NCBI RefSeq assembly: GCF_000830985.1
Contig: NZ_CP007151.1
Span: forward strand, 3,720,001 to 3,784,000
Reading direction: 5' to 3'
Source of the DNA: Marinobacter similis
Lineage (GTDB): Bacteria > Pseudomonadota > Gammaproteobacteria > Pseudomonadales > Oleiphilaceae
DNA: 64,000 nucleotides
Part shown: positions 10,340 through 20,409 of the stretch, piece after piece
How the letters are laid out: the number at the start of each line of letters is the position of its first letter
How positions within the stretch are numbered: the first letter of the stretch is position 1
Translations under genes and position numbers: made by a program
Notes under the pieces: generated by a model
What the model saw: the letters and a program-made list of their open reading frames with translations, nothing else
Told to the model about the DNA's origin: nothing
Databases searched by the model: none

Positions 10340-11539
10340 ATGACAGAAACAACCAGCACGGTTCGAATCGGCACTCCCTATAAAGAAGGCGCATTCAAGG
10401 TTCTGTTCTGCGGCGCAGGCGAGTTGGGTAAAGAGGTGGTGATTGAGCTCCAGCGTTATGGTGTGGAAGTGATTGCCGTTGACCGCTATGCCAATGCGCC
10501 CGCCATGCAGGTGGCACACCGTAGTCACGTCATTGATATGCTGGATGCCGCCAGTCTGCGTCGGGTGATTGAACAGGAGCAGCCCCAGCTTATTGTTCCT
10601 GAGATCGAAGCCATCGCGACGCCAGAGTTGGTGAAGTTGGAGGATGAGGGTTATCGGGTAATCCCAACCGCTCGTGCGGTCAATTTGACCATGAACCGCG
10701 AGGGTATCCGCAGGCTTGCCGCTGAGGAGCTTGGGTTGCCTACCTCACCTTACCGGTTTGCCGGCACCCGGGATGAATATCTCGCTGCTATTAAGGAAGT
10801 AGGCCTTCCTCTTGTGGTCAAACCGGTAATGAGTTCGTCCGGTAAGGGCCAGAGCACAGTAAAGAGTGAAGATAGTGTGGATGCTGCCTGGGATTATGCC
10901 CAGTCCGGTGGGCGTGCCGGCAAGGGGCGGGTGATTGTCGAAGGCTTTGTCGATTTCGATTACGAGATCACCCTGCTGACAGTGAAGCATCGCGATGGCG
11001 TTTCTTTCTGTGATCCGATCGGGCATCGCCAGGAAGATGGTGATTACCGGGAGTCCTGGCAGCCCCAGCCAATGTCGCCGTTGGCGCTGGACCGTTCGAT
11101 GGAGATCGCCCGTGCTGTTGTCGACAATCTCGGTGGCTACGGGCTGTATGGTGTAGAGCTGTTTGTTAAAGGCGACGAGGTCTGGTTCTCGGAAGTCTCA
11201 CCGCGTCCCCACGACACCGGTCTTGTTACTCTGGTTTCCCAGGAACTGTCCGAGTTTGCCCTTCATGCAAGAGCGATCCTTGGTTTGCCGATTCCGGCGA
11301 TCAGGCAGAATGGCCCGTCGGCCTCTGCGGTTATCCTGCCCGAGGGCGAGTCTGACAACGTTCGTTTCTCCGGTCTGGAAAATGCCTTGACTCAGGCAGA
11401 CACCCAATTGCGCCTGTTTGCTAAGCCGGAATTGAAGGGGCGTCGGCGCATGGGTGTGGCTCTGGCTCGTGGGGAAACCGTAGAACAGGCGCGAGATCGA
11501 GCGCGTGCGGCAGTGGCGGCCGTCAAGGTGGAACTCTAG
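10340..11539 (+). CDS. purT: Formate-dependent phosphoribosylglycinamide formyltransferase
   Basis: A 399-residue ATP-grasp enzyme that uses formate and ATP to formylate GAR in purine synthesis. It begins with a Rossmann-like N-terminus ([17 protein letters not shown]), continues with the ATP-grasp fold ([29 protein letters not shown]) and ends with the PurT signature [13 protein letters not shown]. Length is normal and the frame is intact. Start ATG 10340 is preceded by AGAACAGG-type sequence. A stable-RNA-type promoter begins about 75 bases after its stop. Confidence 0.96.
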   Translation: MTETTSTVRIGTPYKEGAFKVLFCGAGELGKEVVIELQRYGVEVIAVDRYANAPAMQVAHRSHVIDMLDAASLRRVIEQEQPQLIVPEIEAIATPELVKLEDEGYRVIPTARAVNLTMNREGIRRLAAEELGLPTSPYRFAGTRDEYLAAIKEVGLPLVVKPVMSSSGKGQSTVKSEDSVDAAWDYAQSGGRAGKGRVIVEGFVDFDYEITLLTVKHRDGVSFCDPIGHRQEDGDYRESWQPQPMSPLALDRSMEIARAVVDNLGGYGLYGVELFVKGDEVWFSEVSPRPHDTGLVTLVSQELSEFALHARAILGLPIPAIRQNGPSASAVILPEGESDNVRFSGLENALTQADTQLRLFAKPELKGRRRMGVALARGETVEQARDRARAAVAAVKVEL

Positions 11540-11611
11540 TGAGGCGGGGCTGTCTATAGTGGTCTATGATAGAGAGCTCTGTAAGAGGGTAGTTTGAGGC
11601 GGTCAGAAACG

Positions 11612-11672
11612 GTTTTTGAAAAAAGTTAAAACCAACCGTTGACACCTCAGAGCAGGTCTGTAGAATGCGCAT
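11612..11672 (+). promoter_or_regulatory. rRNA/tRNA-type promoter with UP-like element
   Basis: TTGACA at 11639-11644, a 16-base spacer, TAGAAT at 11661-11666 and a GCGC discriminator at 11667-11670, with an A/T-tract region (11612-11632) directly upstream like an UP element. This combination, including the short spacer and GCGC, is characteristic of growth-rate- and ppGpp-controlled rRNA and tRNA promoters. No stable RNA gene follows; within a few dozen bases the sequence is P-type ATPase coding DNA. Confidence 0.75.
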
Positions 11673-12861
11673 CTCTTCTGAGGGACAAGCCACTGACACA
11701 GCGGCTACCGAGGAAGGCAACCGTTTGAAACTTGCTGAGGGGCTGGTGTTTCTCGGGCTGGTTGGGCTCATTGACCCGCCACGGAGCGAGGCCATCAAAG
11801 CTGTGGCCGAGTGTCAGAGTGCCGGTATTCGGGTCAAGATGATTACCGGTGACCACGCCGACACGGCCCGGGCTATTGCCGACGAGGTTGGACTGGAAAA
11901 CCCGGAGCGGGTGCTGACCGGGGCTGATCTGGACCAGCTCACGGATCAGCAGCTGGCCTCCGCGGCAATTGATACCGATGTCTTCGCCCGCACCAGCCCG
12001 GAGCACAAGCTACGCCTGGTGATTGCCTTACAGGCCCAGCAAGAAACCGTGGCGATGACCGGTGATGGCGTCAATGATGCGCCGGCCCTGAAGCGGGCAG
12101 ACATTGGCGTTGCCATGGGTTGCAAGGGCAGTGAAGCAGCCAAGGAAGCTTCCGAGCTGGTGCTGGCGGATGACAACTTTGCCTCTATTGTGGTTGCCGT
12201 GCGGGAAGGGCGAACCATCCACGACAATATTCGCAAGGTCATCAGTTGGACCCTGCCGACGAACGCCGGTGAGGCTTCGGTGATTGTCTGGGCACTGCTG
12301 GCGGGTCTGACTCTGCCCATCACCCCGATCCAGATTCTCTGGGTGAACATGGTTACGGCAGTCACTCTGGGCATTGCCCTGGCATTTGAGGCAAGTGAAG
12401 CCGATATCATGCAGCGACCGCCGCGCGAGCGCTCCGAGCCTCTACTGAGTCGAAGTCTGGTTTGGCACATTGTGCTGGTGGCCGTCCTGTTTCTGATGGG
12501 TGTTTTCGGCATCTTCCGTTTTGCCATCAACCAGGGACACTCGGTCGAGATAGCCCAGACCATGGCGATGAATACGCTGGTGGCAATGCAGGCTTTTTAT
12601 CTGTTGTTTATTCGCAACAAGGATACGGTCGCGCTCACTTGGGGAAAACTGATGGCGACCCGGCTGGTGTGGCTCGCCATTGCCGCAGTGCTGGTCGGTC
12701 AGCTTGGCCTCACCTATCTGCCCCTGCTTCAGCGGGTTTTCGCCACCGCCCCGGTGCCGGGCCCGGAGATGTTGTTCAGCCTGTTGATAGGCGCAGCGCT
12801 GTTCGTCGTGATCGAGCTGGAAAAGCAGCTCCGATTGCGGTTGACCAAGGGGCGTGAGTGA
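11665..12861 (+). pseudogene. 3' half of a cation-transporting P-type ATPase
   Basis: About 398 codons matching only the C-terminal half of a P2-type (Ca2+/Mg2+/Pma-like) ATPase: GLVGLIDPPRSEAI, the hinge MTGDGVNDAPALKRADIG, then six transmembrane segments with LPITPIQILWVNMVTAVTLG. The N-terminal transmembrane helices, actuator domain and phosphorylation motif DKTGT are absent, roughly 450-500 residues. The only ATG in frame at the left end (11665) lies inside the -10 box of the preceding promoter, so it is not a credible start. Either a real truncated pseudogene or the result of a wrong join. It cannot be a working pump. Confidence 0.85.
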
Positions 12862-12900
12862 TTGCTGGCAGGGGTAATCTTAATGATGCTTTAGCTTCGT

Positions 12901-12915
12901 ATAGCATCTCTCTAT
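12901..12915. promoter_or_regulatory. OxyR-like dyad upstream of ahpF
   Basis: ATAG at 12901-12904 and CTAT at 12912-12915 are separated by seven bases, the outer spacing of an OxyR half-operator (ATAG-N7-CTAT). A TTAG lies one turn upstream at 12891. It sits 125 bases before the ahpF start. Inner consensus positions do not match, so support is moderate. Confidence 0.4.
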
Positions 12916-13040
12916 CAAACAGTTTGGGGCAATCAATTTGAGCGTGCGCCGGGCAAGCCTTATTGTTGCCCCACGTTGATTTTTAACCCGTATTGAATTC
13001 AGTGACTTGGTGTCACGCTGACCTAGAGAGGAACGAATAC

Positions 13041-14626
13041 ATGTTGGATGCCGGTATCAAGGAGCAACTGAAAGCCTATATGGACAAGCTGCAGCAGCCG
13101 ATCGAGCTGGTTGCGGCCTACGACGATAGCGACAAGTCTCAGGAACTGAAGCAGTTGCTGGAAGAACTCGAGCCCATGTCAGACAAGATCAGTCTGCGGA
13201 CCGAAGACGCCACCGACGTGCGTCGGCCGTCATTTGCGATTAACCGCATCGGCTCCGACATTGGTGTGCGCTTTGCCGGTATTCCTATGGGGCACGAGTT
13301 CACTTCGCTGGTATTGGCATTGCTCCAGGTAGGCGGCCATCCCTCCAAAGCGGCTCAGGAAGTGATCGAGCAGGTGCAGGAGCTGGACGGCTCATTCGAG
13401 TTCGAAACCTACTTCTCGCTGTCGTGCCAGAACTGCCCGGACGTGGTGCAGGCTCTGAACCTGATGAGTGTGTTGAACCCGAACATCAAACACACCGCTA
13501 TCGACGGCGCACTGTTCCAGGACGAAGTGGAGCAGCGGGAAGTCATGGCCGTGCCCAGCGTTTACCTGAACGGCGAATCCTGGGGTCAGGGTCGCATGAC
13601 CCTGGAAGAGATCGTGGCCCGTCTGGACACTAAGTCCGACGAGAAAGAAGCCGAGAAGATCAACCAGAAGGACACCTTTGAAGTGTTGGTGGTTGGCGGT
13701 GGCCCTGCTGGTGCCTCGGCGGCGATCTATGCCTCCCGGAAGGGTATCTCCACCGGTATCGCTGCGGAGCGCTTTGGCGGCCAGGTAGCGGATACCATGG
13801 GTATCGAAAACCTGATCTCGGTGCCCTACACCGAAGGCCCCAAACTGGTCGGTGCCATGGAGCAGCACGTCAAGGAATATGATGTCGACATCATGAACAT
13901 GCAGCGCGCCGAGAAGCTGATTCCGGCCGCCAAACCGGGTATGCCCCACGAAATCCGTCTGGCCAATGGCGGCTCCCTGAAGGCCCGCACGCTGGTACTG
14001 TCTACCGGTGCCCGCTGGCGCCAGATTGGTGTTCCGGGTGAGGAAGAGTACCGGAACAAGGGTGTGGCCTACTGCCCGCACTGCGATGGCCCGCTGTTCA
14101 AGGGCAAGCGTGTCTCAGTGATCGGTGGCGGTAACTCCGGTGTTGAGGCGGCCATCGATCTGGCGGGTATCGTTGGGCATGTGACCCTGATTGAGTTTGG
14201 CGCCGAGATGCGCGCCGATGAGGTGTTGCAGAAGAAGCTGCGCAGCTTGAAGAACGTGGAAATCATCACCTCGGGTCAGACCACCGAGATCACTGGTGAA
14301 AATGGCAAGGTGAGCGGTCTTAACTATAAGGACCGAAATACTGGTGAAGAGCACCACGTGGCCCTGGAAGGGGTGTTCATCCAGATCGGTCTGGTGCCGA
14401 ACACCGAGTGGTTGAAGGGCGACATTGAGCTCAGCCAGCACGGTGAAATCGTGGTCAACGATCGCAATGAGACCTCCATCCGGGTGTCTTCGCGGCCGGC
14501 GACGCTACCACTGTGCCGTACAAGCAGATCGTCATCTCCATGGGCGAAGGCTCGAAAGCAGCACTCAGCGCCTTCGACTTTCTGATCCGGAATTCGGTGG
14601 AAGACGACGAGGAACAGGCGGCCTGA
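13041..14626 (+). CDS. ahpF: Alkyl hydroperoxide reductase subunit F, one frame break
   Basis: Flavoprotein disulfide reductase that passes NADH electrons to AhpC. About 528 residues after repair. Two tandem thioredoxin-like folds at the N-terminus carry CQNC; the FAD site is [19 protein letters not shown]; the redox pair is CPHC in [10 protein letters not shown]; the NAD site is [17 protein letters not shown]. The frame breaks near 14480: one added C (ATCCCGGGTG) restores the conserved [19 protein letters not shown] ending to the TGA at 14624. ahpC is not adjacent in this window. Start ATG 13041 has AGAGAGGA upstream. Confidence 0.93.
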
Positions 14627-14664
14627 ATCGGGTGAACATCACCTGACAAGCCTGATGAGAGAGC

Positions 14665-14697
14665 AAAAGGCACCGGAGCGATCCGGTGCCTTTTTTT
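14665..14697 (+). terminator. Rho-independent terminator of ahpF
   Basis: AAAAGGCACCGGA at 14665-14677 pairs with TCCGGTGCCTTTT at 14682-14694 over a GCGA loop, followed by Ts to 14697. It can also serve the convergent transglutaminase gene. Confidence 0.92.
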
Positions 14698-14715
14698 ATG
14701 GGTTGCTATCGCCGA

Positions 14716-15380
14716 TTATTGCTCGATATCGGCCTGCAGGCTGCCCTGGTTGATGTTCGCGCTGGCCCCTTCTCCGAACAGGTGCGGATAGGCTTGCTTG
14801 ATGCCGGCAACGATAAAGGCGTGGGGCACGTCGTCGAACACGCCGTGGTCGTTGACGTACTCCATGTAGGCCTGACCGGCGTCGGTGTATTCCTGGAAGA
14901 CCGAATCATGAACGCCATCGAACTCCAGTGGCGCCACCTTCATCAATTCGCACAGCTGCCGGTTAAACGCCGGTGTTGCTTTTATCCAGCGGCCATTCAG
15001 ATACAGCTCAATAAAGCCGTGCATGCGGAAAATATCCGACTGCAGCCACTCGATCAGCTTCGGGCTGGACAGGTGATTGCGGACGTCGGCCAACCCCAGC
15101 CGGCTGGGAATGCCCAGTGAACGGGCCGCCGCGCCTAGCAGAACCGCTTTCGGAATACAGTAGGACTCGCCGCTGAAAAGGGCGTGGCTGGCACTGAAGG
15201 TGTTCGGATCAGTCCGGAATACGTACGGGTTGTAGCTGACCTGGTCCCGAACTGCGAGGTAGAGCGCTTGATCTGTTCCACCGGATCATCGGGCACGCCT
15301 TGCAACTGCTCGGCTATCCAGCTCTTGAGCTCCGGGTTTTCGTAGTCAAAGAACTCGGTGGGTTGTAGATACTGGTCCAT
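14716..15380 (-). CDS. Transglutaminase-like cysteine protein, one frame break
   Basis: About 221 residues after repair. It has a transglutaminase-like core: the probable catalytic cysteine in SGESYCIPKAVLLGAAAR, the histidine in FRMHGFIELYLNG and a following WIKATPAFN segment. Members are hydrolases or proteases of uncertain substrate; no signal peptide is visible. The frame breaks near 15267, and one added G (AAGGCGCTC) turns QIKRSTS into QIKALYLAVRDQVSYNPYVF, the normal helix before the core. Convergent with ahpF across the shared terminator. Confidence 0.75.
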
Positions 15381-15511
15381 GGGCGGGCATCCATCCGGGG
15401 GTTAGGGCATCAGGCCCTCATCTTCGCCAATTAGCTTGCTACAAGCAATGACGAAATCCACCACAGTGATTGCCGGATTAGCTCAGGTCGCAGTTGGGTT
15501 ACGGGAGGTTC

Positions 15512-16255
15512 TCAGGAGGCGCCCCGGTTCAGTTCGTAGGCGCAGATGTTCACCGAGGTGGCCAGGTTCAGCGATTCAATCGCCCCCTGTCCGGCAATGG
15601 TGTAGGGCACGGCACCGAGCTCTTCCAGTGCGCTCCGGGGCACACCCCGGGCCTCGTTGCCGAACAGGAAACAGTCGTGTTGGGGGAACTCGGCTGAGGT
15701 TAGGGCGGCGCCATTCAGGTCGAGGCAGGCAATGCGCTGGTAGCGGCCTGCGAGCTGCTCCAGGCTTACCTCGGTTTCCAGCGGAATATGAAACAGTGCG
15801 CCCATGCTGGCGCGCACCACCTTGGGATTATACGGATCGACACTGCCGGGGCTGAGCAGGCAGCGAAAGCCGCCGAACCAGGCCAGGGTGCGCAAAATAG
15901 TCCCGAGATTGCCAGGATCCTGAACCTCGTGCAGGTACACCGCCCGCTCGCCGGCATTGGATGGTACCGCTGCGCCCTGGTTTGCTTCTGGCATGGCAAC
16001 CACCGCGAGAATGCCCTGGGGCGTGCGGGTGTCGGCCAATTGAGCCATCTGGCGGTCGCTGACCAGGTGCGTGGTGAACGGGCTCTGCCAGTGTTCGTAA
16101 GCCGCGGTCACGTAAAGCTCCGCGCTCACCAGCGCCGGCTGCTGGGCGACGGCTTTCTGCAGTTCCAGCACCAGATGTTCGCCCTCGACCAGGTAATGCC
16201 TGAATTCCTGGCGGTACTTTTTCTGGTGCAGTTTTCGAATGTCGTTCAGTTTCAC
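15512..16255 (-). CDS. TrmH/SpoU-family RNA 2'-O-methyltransferase
   Basis: A 247-residue SPOUT enzyme. Motif 1 is DPGNLGTILRTLAWFG, motif 2 LFGNEARGVP and motif 3 AIESLNLATSVNICAYE, together forming the knotted SAM site. An N-terminal substrate-binding domain begins MKLNDIRKLHQKKYRQE. It probably methylates a ribose in rRNA or tRNA; the target cannot be told from sequence. Intact frame. Between its stop and the transglutaminase gene lie about 130 bases in which I see nothing clear. Confidence 0.9.
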   Translation of the reverse strand: MKLNDIRKLHQKKYRQEFRHYLVEGEHLVLELQKAVAQQPALVSAELYVTAAYEHWQSPFTTHLVSDRQMAQLADTRTPQGILAVVAMPEANQGAAVPSNAGERAVYLHEVQDPGNLGTILRTLAWFGGFRCLLSPGSVDPYNPKVVRASMGALFHIPLETEVSLEQLAGRYQRIACLDLNGAALTSAEFPQHDCFLFGNEARGVPRSALEELGAVPYTIAGQGAIESLNLATSVNICAYELNRGAS

Positions 16256-16413
16256 AATGGTCGCCCGTGGCTGCGCCCGAGCCGCGCAGGCGGTCGAGGT
16301 GGGAGCTGGAATGAGCCGATTGTACGTGCGCCGGCGGCGGATGTCAGGATTTTGCCGGGACGGTGCCCGGCACGTACAATAACAGACCGTTTCCCCCGCT
16401 ATTGATGAGTCCT

Positions 16414-17033
16414 ATGGCCCGATCCAAAAGCAGTAACCGCTGGCTTGAAGAGCATGTGAACGACCCCTTCGTGAAACAGGCGCAGGTGGACGGCTATCGC
16501 TCCCGGGCCAGTTACAAGCTCCTGGAGATCAACAAGAAGGACCGTTTGATCCACCCCAACATGGTGGTCATGGACCTGGGTTCGGCACCGGGTGGCTGGT
16601 CGCAGGTGGCGGCCAATCTCGTGGGCCACAAGGCCGGGTCATTGCCTCGGACATCCTGGAGATGGACGCCATTGCCGGGGTCGAGTTTATTCAGGGTGAC
16701 TTCACCGAAAATGATGTGTTCGATGCCATCATGACTACTCTGGGCGACGCCCCGGTGGATGTGGTGATATCCGATATGGCCCCGAACATCAGTGGCGTGA
16801 CGGTGGCCGACCAGGCGTCTTCCATGTATCTGGTGGAACTGGCACTGGACATGGCCTGCCAGGTGCTCAAACCGAAAGGCAACTTCCTGGCCAAGGTGTT
16901 TCAGGGTGAAGGCTATGACGAGTACCTGAAATCGGTACGGGCGGTGTTCGACAAGGTGGTGGTGCGCAAGCCGGATTCATCCCGGGCCCGCTCCCGAGAG
17001 GTCTATATCCTGGGCAAGGGCTTCAAGGGCTGA
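16414..17033 (+). CDS. rlmE: 23S rRNA (uridine-2'-O-)methyltransferase RlmE, one frame break
   Basis: RlmE/FtsJ methylates U2552 of 23S rRNA. About 206 residues after repair. The K-D-K-E catalytic set is visible in [31 protein letters not shown] and RSREVYILG; the SAM site is [14 protein letters not shown]. The frame breaks near 16633; one added G (AAGGGCCGGG) gives [14 protein letters not shown]. Start ATG 16414 gives the family N-terminus. ftsH, the usual downstream partner, is absent; a minus-strand alcohol dehydrogenase follows. Confidence 0.93.
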
Positions 17034-17204
17034 GCCGGCCCCGGCTGATAAAGCAGGCATAAAAAACGGGCCTAAAAAAAGGGCACCTGAAAACCAGAGC
17101 CCCAAAAAGGAAGACATTGCACGTGTCGCTCGTGTGCTGGAGGGCGGATGCGGCTTGTGACGGAACACTCATCCGCCGCCGAAATATCTGCTAATCCGTA
17201 GCGA

Positions 17205-18362
17205 TTACAAGCTGGCCTGCAGGACGCGGCGGCACACCTCAGGCGTGACATCGCCGTGCTCACCCAGTTTCACCATGCCGTGGCTTTCCAGACTCGCGAT
17301 CAGCGGTTCAATGTGCTGCTCGCCAAGGTCGTAGTCGCTCAGGCGGGTTTTCACCCCAAGTGATTCGAAGAAGGCCTCGGTCTTGGCGATGGCGGCCTCG
17401 GCTTTGTCCTCGGCACTGCCGTCGCGAATGTTCCACACCCGCTCACCGTACTGGACCAGCTTGTCGAGCTTGGCGGCCTTGCGCTCACGCAGCATGGCCG
17501 GCAGCACGATAGCCAGGGTCTGGGCGTGATCCAGGTTATGCAGGGCGGTCAGCTCGTGGCCGAGCATGTGGGTGGCCCAATCCTGGGGTACACCGCTGCC
17601 AATCAGGCCGTTCAGGGCCAGGGTAGCGGTCCACATCATGCTTGCCCGAACCTGATAGTTTTCCGGCTCGGCCAGGGTCTGGGGGCCAATTTCGACCAGG
17701 GTCTGCAACAGGCCTTCGGCAAAGCGATCCTGGACCGGAGCCTGGGCAGGGTAAGTCAGGTACTGCTCGACCACGTGTACGAATGCGTCAACCACGCCAT
17801 TGCCAACCTGACGCAGGGGTAAGGTGTAGGTCTTGGTTGGATCCAGTATCGAGAAGGCCGGGAACACGTGATTGCTGTGGAACGGCAGCTTGGCTTTCAA
17901 GGACTTGCGGGTAACCACAGCACCCTTGTTCATTTCCGAGCCGGTTGCCGGCAGGGTCAGCACGGAACCGAACGGCAGCGCCCGCTCAATGTTGCGGCCA
18001 CCCTGGGTCAGAATTTCCCACTCATCGCCTTCGAAAACAGAGGCTGCGGCAACAAACTTGGTGCCGTCGATGACTGAGCCGCCGCCGACAGCCAGCAGGT
18101 AATCCACGCCCTGTTCACGTACCTGAGCCACGGCTTCCATCAGGGTTTCGAAGCTCGGGTTCGGCTCGATGCCGCCAAACAGCGTGACCTGGCGCTCGCC
18201 CAGGGCTGTGGTTACTTCATCCAGGGTGCCGGTCCGACGTGCGCTTTCACCGCCAAACAACACCAGTACCCGTGCTTCGGCCGGTACCAGCTTGTTCAGA
18301 TCGGCGATCTTGCCTTCACCGAAAGCAATGTGCGTCGGATTGTAGAAATCGAAACTGTTCAT
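17205..18362 (-). CDS. Iron-containing alcohol dehydrogenase (YqhD/BDH type)
   Basis: A 385-residue group III dehydrogenase close to YqhD and butanol dehydrogenases, which reduce aldehydes with NADPH. Visible: the dinucleotide-binding GGGSVIDGTKFVA; metal ligands Asp and His in VDAFVHVVEQY and two His in HMLGHELTALHNLDHAQTLA. Length is normal. A palindrome that looks like a repressor site lies 50 bases upstream of its start, so it is likely induced by aldehydes or similar electrophiles. About 170 bases without a gene separate it from rlmE. Confidence 0.9.
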   Translation of the reverse strand: MNSFDFYNPTHIAFGEGKIADLNKLVPAEARVLVLFGGESARRTGTLDEVTTALGERQVTLFGGIEPNPSFETLMEAVAQVREQGVDYLLAVGGGSVIDGTKFVAAASVFEGDEWEILTQGGRNIERALPFGSVLTLPATGSEMNKGAVVTRKSLKAKLPFHSNHVFPAFSILDPTKTYTLPLRQVGNGVVDAFVHVVEQYLTYPAQAPVQDRFAEGLLQTLVEIGPQTLAEPENYQVRASMMWTATLALNGLIGSGVPQDWATHMLGHELTALHNLDHAQTLAIVLPAMLRERKAAKLDKLVQYGERVWNIRDGSAEDKAEAAIAKTEAFFESLGVKTRLSDYDLGEQHIEPLIASLESHGMVKLGEHGDVTPEVCRRVLQASL

Positions 18363-18412
18363 CGGCTGCTGCCCCAGTGTTGTTTCAAAGAGGGCTGCAT
18401 CCTAGTTTCAAT

Positions 18413-18427
18413 TAGACCGGTCGTCTA
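18413..18427. promoter_or_regulatory. Palindromic operator upstream of the alcohol dehydrogenase
   Basis: TAGACCGGTCGTCTA: TAGAC and GTCTA are perfect inverted arms around five bases. The TAGACC..GGTC half resembles the NemR/TetR-type boxes (TAGACC-N4-GGTCTA). It lies 51 bases before the start of the minus-strand dehydrogenase gene. No TetR gene is adjacent, so the regulator would be encoded elsewhere. Confidence 0.5.
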
Positions 18428-18431
18428 GTAG

Positions 18432-19466
18432 TTATTCCTGCGTATGCTCAAAGCCTTGCAAGACATTGACTGCGTTGACGCCAATGGCCTCGACATCGTA
18501 ACCGCCCTCCATGGTGAACACTGTGGGCAGGCCCAGTTGGGCGATGCGCTGACCGAGGCTGAGGTAGTCGGAGGATTTCAGCTTGAAAAAGGAGATCGGG
18601 TCGTGCTCAAAGGTATCCACGCCCAGGGCGACCACCAACGCGTCCGGCTGGTATTCGGCGATCCGCTGACACGCGGTTTCCAGACCCTGATTCCAGACGC
18701 TGTAAGGGGTGCCCGGCGGGTAGACGATGTTGAGGTTGTAACCTTCACCGGCACCTTCCCCGGTTTCATCTTCAAAACCCAGGAAATGCGGGAAGACCAG
18801 ATCCGGATCGCCATGCAGGCTTAGCGTCAGCACATCCTGGCGCTGGTAGAAGATGGCCTGGGTACCGTTGCCGTGATGGAAATCGACATCGAGAACCGCC
18901 ACCCGTTCCGCGCCCTGGTCCCGGAAGGCTTGGGCCACAATGGCAGCGTTGTTGAAGAAGCAGTAACCGCCAAACAGATCGGCATGGGCATGGTGCCCGG
19001 GTGGCCGGCACAGGGCAAACGCGGCCCGCTCACCACCGGCGACCAGCTTTTGTGCGGTCAGGGCAACGTTGGCCGAGGTGCACGCAGCCTCCCAGGTGCC
19101 ATCGGAGATCGAGGTTTCGGCGGCAAAACTGTAAAACCCAAGACGGCCGTCGATGTCTTTGGGCACCCGGGCCCGCATTCCCCGTCCGCACCAGACTGCA
19201 GGAATAGCCTCGCCCGGCTTGCCGGCGGCCAGCCAGTCTTGCCAGCAGCGTGCCAGGAACTCGACGTAATCGGCGCTATGTACCCGTTTCACGGGCTCGA
19301 GGCCAAATTCGTCCGGTTCCAGAACGTCGCCCAGCCCCTGGTCCTGCACCCTTGCCAGGATGGTGTTAGCGCGGGATGGCTTTTCATGGGGCTCGATGAG
19401 CAGGCCACCGTCCAGCTCGGTTTTGACCGAGCGGCGGTTATGGAGGGGGGAGAAAACGGTTTTCAT
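18432..19466 (-). CDS. Histone-deacetylase-fold hydrolase, acetylpolyamine amidohydrolase-like
   Basis: 344 residues from the ATG at 19466, chosen because MKTVFSPLHNRR is the family N-terminus. It has the arginase/deacetylase zinc site: CRPPGHHAHADLFGGYCFFNN with the paired histidines, DVDFHHGNGTQAIF with the Asp/His ligands, and ALGVDTFEHDP. These resemble AphA-type acetylpolyamine amidohydrolases, which deacetylate acetylputrescine and related compounds. It follows directly upstream of the dehydrogenase region on the same strand (pfkB-family kinase, this gene, dehydrogenase), but with gaps, so an operon is uncertain. Confidence 0.88.
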   Translation of the reverse strand: MKTVFSPLHNRRSVKTELDGGLLIEPHEKPSRANTILARVQDQGLGDVLEPDEFGLEPVKRVHSADYVEFLARCWQDWLAAGKPGEAIPAVWCGRGMRARVPKDIDGRLGFYSFAAETSISDGTWEAACTSANVALTAQKLVAGGERAAFALCRPPGHHAHADLFGGYCFFNNAAIVAQAFRDQGAERVAVLDVDFHHGNGTQAIFYQRQDVLTLSLHGDPDLVFPHFLGFEDETGEGAGEGYNLNIVYPPGTPYSVWNQGLETACQRIAEYQPDALVVALGVDTFEHDPISFFKLKSSDYLSLGQRIAQLGLPTVFTMEGGYDVEAIGVNAVNVLQGFEHTQE

Positions 19467-19539
19467 GGGCCTCGGCTTCCAGAGTGAATGACCCGGAGAC
19501 TTTGGCACAGGGCCGGATCACGCTCAAATCTCGCGACCG

Positions 19540-20409
19540 CTACGCCAATTGCCCCGGGTGCAGGTCACTGCTGACCAGGGACTGGCTGGCCACGCACAGC
19601 GCACCACAGATGGCTGCCGCTCGTAGGCAGTCTTGCAGCGTTGCGCCCTCAAGATAGCGGTGCAAGAAGCCACTGAAGAAGGCATCACCGGCGCCGTTGG
19701 TGTCGAGCACCTGGCTGGCGGGCATTGCTGCCTGCTCCAGCCACTCGCCAGTCGCAGTCAGCAGGGTGGCGCCTTCGGCACCGTGGGTGCAAACCACCAG
19801 CTCTTTACCTTGGTTAATCAGCCGCGCCATGGTCTGGCGATAGTCCGGCAGGTTGTCGCTGGACAGAAAGATCACGCTGGCGGCATCGATGAACGGTTGG
19901 TGATGGGGATTGGTGCCGTCGTAATCGTGCAGGTCGGTCCAGATGGGCACGTCCATGGTCTTCAGCCAGGGCAGGGCGGATCGGGTGTAACTGAGGATGT
20001 TCACTACAGCCAGCTGGCAGTCATCCGCGAGTTGTTGCATCGGCGCCCAGTCTAGGCTGTCGGGCTCAGCCGGAGGCTGCACGAACAGGGAAATGCGGTT
20101 GCCATCGGCTGACATCAGGTTGACGTGTTGTTCGGTCGGCGTGGCAGTCTCGGTAACCAGTAGCTGCAGCCCGGGGTGGGCCAGGGCGTCCTGCACCTGC
20201 CGAGCTTCGGCATCTTGGCCGAGCAGGGTGTGGAACACGACCTGATTTCCCAGTGCCGCCAGGTTCAGGCTTTTGCCGGCCCCGGTACTGCCCAGGGTTC
20301 GATAGCTGGCGTCTGGCCAGATGGTTTGAGGTTCCGGGGCGGGCAGCGTCGGTAAGTGGATGATGGTGTCCCACGACGCGCCGCCGATGACCACGATGGG
20401 TTTGGGCAT
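19540..20409 (-). CDS. PfkB-family carbohydrate kinase
   Basis: 289 residues from the ATG at 20409 (MPKPIVVIGGASWDTI). The PfkB signature 2, DTNGAGDAFFSGFLHRYL, with the catalytic Asp, is near the C-terminus, and the GSTGAGKSLNLAALG segment is signature 1. It would phosphorylate a sugar or nucleoside; ribokinase-like substrates are possible but cannot be assigned. Frame intact. Upstream, 20410-20660 holds no gene; only the divergent promoter region of the lipoprotein can be there. Confidence 0.87.
   Translation of the reverse strand: MPKPIVVIGGASWDTIIHLPTLPAPEPQTIWPDASYRTLGSTGAGKSLNLAALGNQVVFHTLLGQDAEARQVQDALAHPGLQLLVTETATPTEQHVNLMSADGNRISLFVQPPAEPDSLDWAPMQQLADDCQLAVVNILSYTRSALPWLKTMDVPIWTDLHDYDGTNPHHQPFIDAASVIFLSSDNLPDYRQTMARLINQGKELVVCTHGAEGATLLTATGEWLEQAAMPASQVLDTNGAGDAFFSGFLHRYLEGATLQDCLRAAAICGALCVASQSLVSSDLHPGQLA

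Noticed and set aside
15472..15530. tRNA-like start (GCCGGATTAGCTCAG) before the RNA methyltransferase stop
   Set aside because: No D/T-loop pairing, anticodon arm or 3' acceptor complement follows, and the later part is coding DNA.
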